Shown: positions 1-9,306 of the stretch, in pieces
Position numbering within the stretch: position 1 is the first letter of the stretch
Layout of the letters: every line of letters starts with the position of its first letter
Origin: Helichrysum umbraculigerum
Lineage: Eukaryota > Streptophyta > Magnoliopsida > Asterales > Asteraceae
DNA length: 64,000 bases
Direction: 5' to 3'
Assembly: GCA_949592205.1 (NCBI GenBank)
Contig: CATIUR010000001.1
Location: 333,008,250-333,072,249 of the forward strand
The notes under the pieces: model-generated
Told to the model about the DNA's origin: nothing
The model's input: the letters and a program-made list of their open reading frames with translations, nothing else
Databases searched by the model: none
Translations under genes and position numbers: made by a program

Positions 1-1398
1 TCCTGGATAAGGGATTCATTAGACCGAGTTCTTCACCATGGGGAGCTCCGGTTCTGTTTGTGAAAAAGAAAGACGGTTCATTCAGGATGTGTATCGACTA
101 TAGAGAGTTGAACAAGTTGACCGTCAAGAACCGTTACCCACTACCTCGAATTGATGACCTATTCGACCAACTTCAAGGGTCAAGTTTCTATTCGAAGATA
201 GATCTAAGATCAGGTTATCATCAGTTACGAGTTCGTGACATCGACATCCCAAAGACTGCCTTCCGAACTCGCTATGGACATTATGAGTTTCAAGTGATGC
301 CCTTTGGTTTGACTAACGCACCGGTAGTATTCATGGACCTTATGAACCGAGTGTGCAAACCATATCTCGACAAGTTTGTCATTGTCTTCATTGATGACAT
401 TCTTATTTACTCGCGCAATGAGCAAGAGCACGCGTAGCACCTCAAAGTCATTCTAGAACTTCTTAGACACGAAGAGTTATATGCTAAATTATCCAAGTGT
501 GAGTTCTGGATGCAAACCGTTCAGTTCCTTGGTCATGTGATTGATAGTCAGGGAATTCACGTAGATCCAACAAAGATTGAGGCTATCAAGTGCTGGCAAG
601 CACCGACGACGCCGACCGAAGTACGCCAATTCTTAGGACTGGCAGGTTATTATAGGCGTTTCATTGAGAATTTCTCCAAAATAGCTCAACCTCTCACAAT
701 ACTGACTCAGAAGGAAAAGAAGTTCGATTGGACTGATAAACAAGAGTCAGCATTTCAGTTATTGAAGCAAAAGCTTTGCAGTGCACCAATTCTATCATTA
801 CCCGAAGGCAATGAAGACTTCGTGGTATACTGCGATGCCTCACACCAAGGTCTTGGTTGCGTGTTGATGCAACGAGACAAGTTATTGCCTACGCCTCCCG
901 ACAACTCAAAGTTCACGAGAAGAACTACACAACTCATGATCTCGAATTAGGAGCCGTAGTGTTCGCACTCAAAATCTGGAGACACTATCTGTATGGCACA
1001 AAATGTACCATCTTCACCGATCATAAGAGCCTCCAGCACATATTTGATCAGAAGGATCTCAACATGAGGCAACGTCACTGGGTCGAGTTACTCACCGATT
1101 ATGACTGCGAGATCAAGTACCATCCAGGCAAAGCAAATGTAGTTGCCGATGCCCTAAGTCGAAAAGAGCGCACCAAACCACTTCGAGTCCGAGCTCTTAG
1201 TATGATCATCCATAATGATCTGATCATTCAAATCCTTGCTGCTCAACTCGAAGCATTGAAACCTGAAAACATCAAAGATGAGGCCTTGCTAAACATGGAG
1301 AATCAATTCGAAACCAAACCCAATGGGGTCAAGTACTTCGCAAACCGGATTTGGTTACCCAAGTTCAGGAATCTTCGAGGCTTGGTGATGGATGAAGC
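1..1398 (+). pseudogene. Ty3/gypsy pol fragment (RT to RNase H), duplicate of element B
   Basis: This is the middle of a Ty3/gypsy polyprotein, entering the window at the start of reverse transcriptase. It shows the RT motif FRMCIDYREL, the catalytic FIDDI box near 390 and the RNase H start YCDASHQGLG near 830, and it runs towards integrase. It is broken by an in-frame TAG at 435-437 and by a 1-base loss near 880 that throws the frame just after RNase H begins. By eye it is identical to 11057-12454, including both lesions, so the lesions predate the duplication. It ends at GAAGC (1394-1398), directly against the 5' LTR of element A. The gag and protease part should lie upstream of the window. 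Confidence 0.93.
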
Positions 1399-1489
1399 TG
1401 TAACACCTGCTAAATTAGGATAATTAATTATGCCTAATTAATTGTAACTAGATGTAATTAGTATGTAATAGGACTAATTGCAGACTCTA

Positions 1490-1555
1490 TTTGTATATAT
1501 ATAAGGTGATTTATATATATATATGTGTGTGTACTTACGCGATTTGGATAAATCG
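1490..1555 (+). promoter_or_regulatory. Candidate LTR core promoter and start-proximal hairpin
   Basis: A TATATATATAAGG tract (about 1493-1505) lies about 95 bp into the LTR. It is followed by a perfect 6-bp stem with a 4-base loop, CGATTT/AAATCG, at 1540-1555. The same order (TATA tract, then a CGAT...ATCG stem) occurs in the other LTRs at 16229-16244, 33078-33094, 47720-47735 and 56695-56710. Promoter function is inferred from position. Confidence 0.5.
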
Positions 1556-2320
1556 TGCGAATTAACCGGACGGAGTCCGACACAGTTTACTTGGACGTTG
1601 GTAACAGAAATTTACTTAAATAATGAGAACGTATTTTGTTATATAAAATACGCAACAGAACGAGCATTATTTATATATTATAGTGACGACATTTTAACTA
1701 ACGCAACAAAACGTAATAAACGCGACTTAATAATTGAAATATTGCGACAAATGTTTTTATTATTAATTTCAAAGTATTTTTATTTAAATATTCCAGTTAC
1801 ATTTTTAAAAATATAACGGTTTGATTAAATACTAAAAACAAAGGATTAAACGATTAGGACACGGTGTAAATACTGAGTTTTAGGAAGCGTTTACCCCTCC
1901 CTTGTCTCTTGGATCAGCCAACACCCCTTCCCCCTCCTCATTCTTCTTTCATTTTCATTATCTCCAAAAACACACACACCTCCAAAAACACTCTCACTAA
2001 AAATACTACCAAATTTTCGGACTACAAACCGACCCACGAAATTTACATATTCAGAATCACCATCACGAGTGGAGCAAGAATATCAAGATCGTTTTCACCA
2101 TTTCATCCTCCATTTAGCTCGATTTGCAAAAGTAAGAAATTCCTAAAATCTTAGATCTATTCAATTTGGTGTAATGTTTTGATGTTTTGATGTGTACACA
2201 ACTTAGATATAACCTAATACATGAAGAATACACGATTTTATAGCTCAAAAATGGGTTAGATTTGCGTTTTTGGTCGGAAAATCACGAAACCCGAAAGTTT
2301 CTGGACTGATGTTCATCTTT

Positions 2321-2565
2321 GCGACACAACGTTTTGTGTCGCATGCTATGTCGCATAAACCATTTAGTGACGTATTTTGTGTCGTACGTTATGTCGCACT
2401 ATTGTGTCGCACTTTTTATGCGACACAACCCTTATGTCGCTATTAAATTAGCATCGCAAGCTTTTGCGACACAACCACTGTGTCGCAGAGCTCTTGTGTC
2501 GCACTTTATGCGACACAACCACTGTGTCGCATACCAAACTTTAGTGTCGCAGATTGTGTCGTAAA
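2321..2565 (+). repeat. Array of GCGACAC / GTGTCGC hairpin units in LTR A
   Basis: Short copies of GCGACACAA and its reverse complement TTGTGTCGC alternate through this stretch. The first pair (2321-2342) is a perfect 9-bp stem with a 4-base loop, and several later pairs form 7-8 bp stems. The same array is in the solo LTR (about 13377-13622), and a related GTGACGC/GCGACAC array sits at the matching place in element D. Confidence 0.85.
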
Positions 2566-2906
2566 AACACAGAAAACCAGAATTTTAAAGTCAAAGTTAC
2601 TGTACAAAAAAAAAAAAGTCAAATTTTACTGTAGCAGTACTGTAGCAAATCTACTGTAGCAAAGTCAACAATTTAGAATTATTTTGATGAACCGTCACCA
2701 ACGGGCCAAAACTGTTTTCTCAAAACAAACGACTACGAACATACAAATGAACATTGGACTTAACTAGTTGTGTACAACTAAACGGAACGTCTTGCGAGAC
2801 ACATACTTACATAACTTCATATGATTAGGCATTTGAAGGTTACGGGTTCAGAGAACCTACTTGCTTTACTTACTACTTGCTAATTGCAACTGATTACTAC
2901 GAGACT

Positions 2907-2915
2907 CAGGTGAGT
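2907..2915 (+). promoter_or_regulatory. Splice-donor-like site CAG|GTGAGT in LTR
   Basis: A perfect plant 5' splice-site consensus lies in the downstream half of the LTR, in a block shared by all LTR families here. It is unchanged at 13961, 34633, 50011 and 58974, and altered to CAGATGAGT at 17927. Use as a splice site is inference. Confidence 0.35.
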
Positions 2916-3377
2916 CTTACAGCCCCACTTTTACTGTTTTATACTTTGGGGTGAGATACTTAGCAACTGTTTTACGTATGAACACAATGTACTGAACTGA
3001 AAACATTACTGTATACAAACAAACGCATGAGTTACTTTTATCCACTGAAAGCCTCCTAATCGTAAGTTGTTAGTTATGGACTTAAGCGCGATTACTAATA
3101 GATGGATCCATTTGGGACTGACAATCCCTGTCTGGGGTGGTAGCGCCACCACGTACTGATTTACACGTAGAAACAGACATATTAGTATTTGTTACATATG
3201 AGTGTGCGGATAGCACTCACGGGGGTACGTGATATATTCACACTACACGGTTAAGCTTCAACTTATGAGCTCATGGCACTGTACTGATTAACTGATTTAC
3301 TTACTTTGCTTGATAGCAATACGGGTACATACTTGTGGTTCATAACCCTTACTTATTACTAAACCTGTGAGATTCAC

Positions 3378-3392
3378 CAACCTTTTTGGTTG
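3378..3392 (+). other. Conserved LTR stem-loop CAACC-TTTTT-GGTTG
   Basis: A 5-bp stem with a T5 loop follows the shared phrase CTGTGAGATTCAC. Equivalent stems at 14432-14446, 18378-18391, 35664-35678, 50475-50486 and 59438-59449 keep pairing with different bases (CAGCT/AGCTG and CAGC/GCTG). This suggests a structured RNA. Confidence 0.5.
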
Positions 3393-3737
3393 ACACTTTT
3401 AGCTTTGTATCTCAGGTACACTTACGGAGTAGGGTCACTCCAGGATTACTAGCTAGAGTCGCATGATTTTACAAACTGCATTTAACGGAGATTCTTTGGC
3501 ATTATCTTTTGTACTATGGTTATGTAATAGAATCTCCCGCTATACGCGTGGGCTCTAGGGAATTACATTTTGTATACGAAAACCTTCGGTTTTCAAACGA
3601 TTATTAATTATGAGATGTAACTATTTTACAAACGTCTCATTTAGAGGTCGTTTGCTATTAATCTTGTGCTTTGTATATTGATTAGTAACACCCAATGCAT
3701 GCTTCCGCAAATCGTTAAATTTGGGGGTGTAACAGAT

Positions 3738-3749
3738 TGGTATCAGAGC
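3738..3749 (+). other. Primer-binding site of element A (initiator-Met tRNA)
   Basis: TGGTATCAGAGC starts 4 bases after the LTR end. This is the standard plant retrotransposon sequence complementary to the 3' end of initiator methionine tRNA. Confidence 0.95.
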
Positions 3750-4062
3750 CTAAGGTTATAGTGAACTAGGTTGCATTTAGTGAGCCTAGACTATGACCAT
3801 TAGGCAGTATCCTTTATTAGGTATAACCGGTTCAGTGATTACATCATACGAGTTTAATTTAACATAGCCTGATCAACTATGTACAATTAAGCAAAGACGA
3901 TGTAAGATCTGAAAGGGGTTATGGCTGAACAGGGTACAATAGAAGACTCTGACTTCGAGAGAACCGAGACTTAAACATGTTTATGCTAGACACTCAATAG
4001 GCTATATTATATAGGGACTATATGAATATAGGCCTCAATCTTACTAACGCTTTGTCTCATAA

Positions 4063-4548
4063 ATGGCAAACATCCCATCCGATTCATCTCGTTCTCAATC
4101 CGGGTCGCAAAACCCGAGGGTAGCTAAGAGGAACAACAGGTTGCCTCGAGCTGGCCCGTACTCTACTCACTTCACCTTGCCGGCCTTAGCTGCTAGGGTG
4201 AACCAACACGAGCAGCGACTTCGCACCATGGATGTCGTGTTGCAAGAAACAAACGAAAACTGGAGACTTACAGCACTCGAGCGCATCGAACAAGTCTCTG
4301 AGGATCACGAAACCACCGTTAATAATGTGGACGTTCTTCTCAACAAAGTGGTGGAGATAAGCGTGGAAACCACTCTTTTGAAACACAGACTTGATGAGTG
4401 TGAACAACGCTCACGGGAAACGGAAGAATATAACCGTGGATTGGTACAGCGACTAGCATTAGCTGAAGACAATGCTCGACAAGCCAGCAGACTTGCAAAT
4501 ACTGTGGATCGTCTCATCAAAATGATGGAGCAGATTAACCTACGTTAA
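4063..4548 (+). CDS. Accessory coiled-coil ORF upstream of gag (161 aa)
   Basis: An intact 161-codon frame lies between the primer site and gag in element A, starting MANIPSDSS. The first 45 residues are basic and Ser/Pro-rich. From about residue 48 to the end the sequence is charged and helical with heptad-like spacing, as in a coiled coil. There is no Cys/His zinc knuckle, protease, signal peptide or membrane segment, so it is not gag or an env-like protein. The C-terminal half (LDECEQRSRE, LVQRLALAEDNARQA) is matched in the broken counterpart of element D (51134-51810), whose flanking sequence has diverged more, which argues that it is a real protein. Element B has lost it. Extra ORFs are known in several plant Ty3/gypsy lineages; a role in RNA binding or particle assembly would be a guess. 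Confidence 0.7.
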   Translation: MANIPSDSSRSQSGSQNPRVAKRNNRLPRAGPYSTHFTLPALAARVNQHEQRLRTMDVVLQETNENWRLTALERIEQVSEDHETTVNNVDVLLNKVVEISVETTLLKHRLDECEQRSRETEEYNRGLVQRLALAEDNARQASRLANTVDRLIKMMEQINLR

Positions 4549-4843
4549 GACTAACTTAGTCTTTGTTTTGTAAACTATTCTGTAAATCTAGTAACTATCT
4601 AAGCACTACTCTATGTTTCAATCGGACGTAACAATTCCCGACATCTTTTGTAACACATCCGTAGGATGTAACCTTTGAACTAGTATCATCTATTAATTAT
4701 TCCTTGCTGTTTCGACTCATGTTAATTGCCATAGTTCTCTTCATAATGATGTTATGTATTACCACCTTTATACAAGTACATCTGAAATAAATACAACCTT
4801 CTTACAAAATCTCATGTATCTTCATTTCTTTTATTGAAGAGTC

Positions 4844-7800
4844 ATGCCGCCAAAGTCAAGACCTTATACTGATGCTCAGATCACGTCACTCATAACTCAG
4901 GCTGTTACTGAAGCCTTGGCTCGAAATACTCTGCCAAACTCCACAAGAAACAGCGATGCCGCTGAAACCTCTGCTGCTAAACCTTGTTCATACAAGGATT
5001 TTCAAAACTGCAAACCCTTGAGCTTCAAGGGGACCGAAGGAGCCATCGGACTTATCAGATGGTTCGAAAAGATGGAATCCGTTTTCCGCATCAGCAAATG
5101 TGCGGAGGACGACAAAGTCAAATTCTCCACCTGCACCCTCGAAGATGGTGCCCTCTCATGGTGGAATTCCTATACCCAGTCCGTGGGGATTGACACCGCT
5201 TACCTACTCCCTTGGGAGGATCTAAAGAAAATGCTCACGGATGAGTATTGCCCGTCCGAACAACTTCACAAGCTGGACGAAGAGTTCTGGAACTTAAAAG
5301 TGCAAGGAACTGATATCGTTGGATACACCACTCGATTCCAACAACTCACCGTCCTTCGCCCAGCTATGGCAGGTACTGGGCCTGACAAGATTAAGAAATA
5401 CATCCGCGGCCTCCCGGAACCCGTCCGGGGAAACGTCGCCTCCTCAAACCAAACCACTCTTCACGGTGCCATTCGGTTGGCCCATGAACTTCTAGCTATG
5501 AACGAGGACCCAGAACCACCCACTCCATCCTCCAACAACAATAAAAGAAAATGGTCCGACAACCACAACAACCACCAAACCAAGAAACCCGAGACCATTA
5601 AAGCCTACACCGCCAATACTGATGACAAGGGGGAGTACAAGGGAACCAAGCCCTATTGCTCAAAGTGTCAACGACACCACTATGGTTCGTGTCCCTGTAG
5701 CAAGTGTAAGAGGTTTGGACACTTGGCTAAGGACTGTAGATCAAACACCACTGACACCAACACCTCTGCACCAAAGACTTGTTATGGGTGCAACGGTACG
5801 GGGCATTTGAAGAAAGACTGCCCGAAACTGAACAACAACAACAAGAACAACAACAATGCTCGAGGAAGAGCTTTTGTACTGAAATCTGGGGAAGCCCGTC
5901 AAGACCCGAATGTGGTCACGGGTACGTTTCTTCTCAACAACTTGACTGCATCTGTATTATTTGATACTGGAGCTGATAAGAGCTTTATTTCTGATGAGTT
6001 TTATCCACTACTAGACACCACACCTATTGCCTTAGATTCTAAGTACACTGTAGAATTGGCAAACGGAAAACTTATTGAGGCCGACAGTGTGATACCTGAT
6101 TGCACATTGAACCTAGCTAACGAGCTCTTTTCCATTGACTTGATACCTGTCGAAATCGGCAGTTTTGACATCATCGTCGGTATGGATTGGTTGTCCAAGT
6201 ACCGAGCCGAAATTGTTTGTTTTGAGAAAATTGTACGCATTCCTCTCGTCACCGGTGGAACTTTGAGCATACAAGGGGAGACCGGTGGGTCGAGAATAAA
6301 TATCATTTCTTGCATGAAAACCCGAAAATACTTGAGAAAAGGGTACCAGGCAATCCTCGCACACGTTATTGAGAAAAAGTCAGTGGAGAAACGACTTGAA
6401 GATGTGCCTATGGTTCAAGACTTCCCAGAAGTCTTTCCTGAAGACTTGCCTGGCCTACCGCCAACTAGACAAGTCGAATTCTCTATTGATCTTGTGCCCG
6501 GCGCAGCACCCGTGGCACGAGCCCCTTACCGACTAGCCCCATCCGAACTTCAGGAGTTGTCTACTCAGTTACAAGAACTCCTGGACAAGGGATTTATTCG
6601 ACCAAGTTCCTCACCTTGGGGAGCTCCGGTCCTGTTTGTGAAAAAGAAAGACGGTTCTTTCCGTATGTGCATCGACTACCGTGAACTCAACAAATTAACT
6701 GTCAAGAACCGTTACCCACTTCCTCGCATCGATGACCTGTTTGACCAACTTCAGGGGTCGAGTTTTTATTCAAAAATCGATCTACGGTCGGGTTATCACC
6801 AACTCCGAGTTCGTGATGAAGATATTCCTAAAACAGCTTTTCGAACTCGCTACGGGCATTATGAATTCCAAGTGATGCCATTCGGCTTAACCAACGCACC
6901 GGCAGTATTCATGGATCTTATGAATCGAGTGTGCAAACCTTACCTCGACAAGTTTGTTATCGTTTTCATTGATGACATTCTGATTTACTCGCGCAACGAA
7001 CAAGAACACGCGCAACACCTGAAAACTATCCTAGAGCTGCTCAAACACGAAGAGTTATACGCCAAATTCTCTAAGTGTGAGTTCTGGATGCAAACCGTTC
7101 AATTCCTTGGACACGTCATTGACAATCAAGGGATTCATGTCGATCCTTCAAAAATCGAGGCTATCAAGTGTTGGCAAGCACCTACAACACCAACCGAGGT
7201 ACGCCAATTCTTAGGACTCGCCGGATACTACAGGCGGTTCATTGAGAATTTTTCGAAAATAGCCCTACCTCTCACTGCACTGACTCAAAAAGAAAAGAAG
7301 TTCGATTGGACTGACAAACAGGAGTCAGCTTTTCAGCTTCTAAAACAGAAACTCTGCAGTGCACCTATCTTATCTTTACCCGAAGGCAACGATGACTTCG
7401 TGGTATACTGTGATGCTTCACACCAAGGTCTTGGTTGCGTGCTGATGCAACGAGACAAAGTCATCGCTTACGCCTCTCGACAACTCAAGGTCCACGAAAA
7501 GAATTACACAACTCATGACCTAGAGTTGGGGGCTGTTGTATTCGCTCTGAAAATCTGGAGACACTACTTATACGGTACCAAGTGTACAATCTTTACTGAC
7601 CATAAAAGTCTCCAACATATATTCGATCAAAAGGATCTCAACATGAGGCAACGTCGATGGGTCGAGTTGCTTACTGATTACGATTGCGAAATTCGCTATC
7701 ATCCAGGCAAGGCGAATGTTGTCGCCGATGCTTTAAGCCGAAAGGAACGAGTGAAACCACTTCGAGTTCGAGCTCTCAGTATGACCATTCACAACGACCT

Positions 7801-8458
7801 TATCAATCAAACTCTCACCGCTCAACTCGAAGCACTCAAACCAGAAAACTTGATAAACGAGGCCTTGCGAGGCATGGACAAACAATTTGAAACCAAACCT
7901 AACGGGGCCAAATACTTCTCGAATCGAATCTGGTTACCAAGTTTTGGGAACCTTCGAGACTTGGTGATGAATGAAGCTCACAAGTCAAAATACTCTATAC
8001 ACCCCGGTGCCGACAAAATGTACCACGGCATCAAGGAAATGTACTGGTGGCCCAACATGAAATCGGACATTGCAACCTATGTTGGCAAGTGTCTTACTTG
8101 TTCCAAAGTTAAAGCTGAACACCAGAAACCCTCCGGTTTGCTACAACAACCCGAAATACCACAATGGAAATGGGAGCAGATCACCATGGATTTCATTACT
8201 AAACTCCCGAAAACTTCTAACGGTTGCGATACCATTTGGGTGATCGTTGACCGACTCACTAAATCTGCTCATTTCCTAGCCATCAAGGAAACTGATAAGA
8301 TGGAACGTTTGACACGGATCTACCTGAAAGAAATCGTGTCAAGACACGGCGTGCCTATCTCAATCATCTCCGACCGAGATGCTCGATTTACTTCTCGCTT
8401 CTGGCAGTCAAGACACGGCGTGCCTATCTCAATCTTGTGTGCTTTGTATATTGATTAG
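4844..8458 (+). pseudogene. gag-pol polyprotein of element A, truncated in integrase
   Basis: One open frame of 1204 codons starts at MPPKSRPY. Gag spans about residues 45-230 (PCSYKDF, GTEGAIGLIRW). Two CCHC zinc knuckles lie near 285 and 312. The aspartic protease has LFDTGADKSF near 370 and GMDWL near 445. Reverse transcriptase spans about 560-800, with FIDDI near 708. RNase H starts near 855 at YCDASHQGLG. The integrase HHCC finger (about 1045-1086) and two of the three catalytic acidic residues (TMDF near 1115, SDRDARF near 1175) are present. True element sequence ends at 8406. The last codons read a duplicated 28-bp segment and then a foreign LTR tail, stopping at 8456-8458, so the third catalytic residue (Glu), the C-terminal domain and the chromodomain are lost. 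Everything before the break is uninterrupted. Confidence 0.93.
8338..8434 (+). repeat. 28-bp direct repeat at the A/B rearrangement junction
   Basis: The 28 bases at 8338-8365 are repeated exactly at 8407-8434, immediately before the B LTR tail begins. The last four bases, AATC, also belong to the LTR (compare 18637 onward), giving a 4-bp microhomology. This is the pattern of a templated filler insertion made during end-joining repair. Confidence 0.85.
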
Positions 8459-8507
8459 TCGCGCCACGAACCGACCCGCTTCCGCATCATAATTTGGGGG
8501 TGCGACA
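8431..8507 (+). repeat. Residual 5' LTR tail of element B (77 bp)
   Basis: It matches 18636-18712, the end of the 3' LTR, with one difference, ends TGCGACA, and runs into a primer-binding site. Confidence 0.92.
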
Positions 8508-9306
8508 GATTGGTATCAGAGCCTAAGGTTATAGTGAACTAGGTTGCATTTAGTGGGCCTAGACTATGACTGTTAGGCAGTATTCCTTATTAGATATAAC
8601 TGGTTCAGTGATTACACCATATGAGTTTAATTTAACATAGCTTAGCTAACTATGTACAATTAAATGAATACGATGTGAAAATTGAAAGGGGTTATGTTGA
8701 ACAGGAATGCGATAGTTGACTCTGACCACGAGAGAAACTGAGACTTATACTTGGTTTGTGCTAGAAAATCATTAGGCTATTATGTGATATAGGCGTATAT
8801 ACATACATAGGCCTCATTTATGTGCTACCTTATAGGCTATTATATATTGAAGATATATGATTAAGCCCCACTCGCGTATTATCTTCTAAGCTATTATATA
8901 TATCGAATATATATAGATCACACATGATAATACACTCGTTAACATCTTCACTACCAAAGACGATGAGTATGAATTACTATCGTCTATCCTTTTTATACGC
9001 ACATAACATCTCACAACACATTCCGCTGTACAATCACATGTTCGCGAGGAATATATCATTCGTACTTCCTCCATCATTCAAATTCTTCGGAATCACAAGT
9101 GGAACTTATTGTTTGAAGGACTATTAGGTTCCATAAGTAAAACCTTACCCCACCCACTCGCATCTAGTATGCAACTCTGTTGTTTGTCAAATGTGATTAT
9201 CACTTGTGTCATCGTATATTACCCCATAAATATATATATATGCATATGTGATGTATCATGTTTTGGTGGAAACAACTCATCCACTCTATTTGCTTTTGTC
9301 AGAATC
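8508..9306 (+). other. Element B leader with primer site, accessory ORF missing
   Basis: The primer site TGGTATCAGAGC is at 8511-8522. The first 310 bases align with the leader of A (3735-4060). Then, where A has its coiled-coil ORF, B has unrelated AT-rich sequence (about 8830-9150). Similarity to the D leader resumes about 130 bases before the gag start. No intact gene is seen. Confidence 0.75.

Larger units (their letters stand above)
1399..3734 (+). repeat. 5' LTR of element A (2336 bp)
   Basis: It begins TGTAACACC and ends GGTGTAACA, the expected near-inverted termini, and is followed directly by the primer-binding site. It is about 99.5% identical by eye to the solo LTR at 12455-14788, with around ten scattered differences. 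It contains a TATA-rich start, a GCGACAC hairpin array, a splice-donor-like CAGGTGAGT and a small stem-loop, each listed separately. Confidence 0.95.
1399..8434 (+). mobile_element. Element A: Ty3/gypsy (chromovirus, Tekay/Del-like) retrotransposon, 3'-truncated
   Basis: The element has a 2336-bp 5' LTR, a primer site complementary to initiator-Met tRNA, an extra coiled-coil ORF, and one gag-pol frame. It stops abruptly inside the integrase core at 8406, is followed by a 28-bp copy of its own sequence, and then by the tail of an LTR of another element. No 3' LTR is attached here. A solo LTR of the same family at 12455-14788 probably marks where the other copy of this insertion was. Lineage is inferred from long LTRs, protein motifs and the chromodomain-like tail in the relatives B and D. 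Confidence 0.9.

Noticed and set aside
1523..2564. Short frames inside LTR A (97 and 81 codons), repeated in the solo LTR
   Set aside because: They are LTR sequence with TATA and simple repeats. Conservation reflects only the duplicated LTR.
1..3734. Assembly artefact as the cause of the 3.7-kb repeat
   Set aside because: The two copies differ at about ten sites and two indels in the LTR and have different right flanks with a scarred junction. Long reads would still be the final test.
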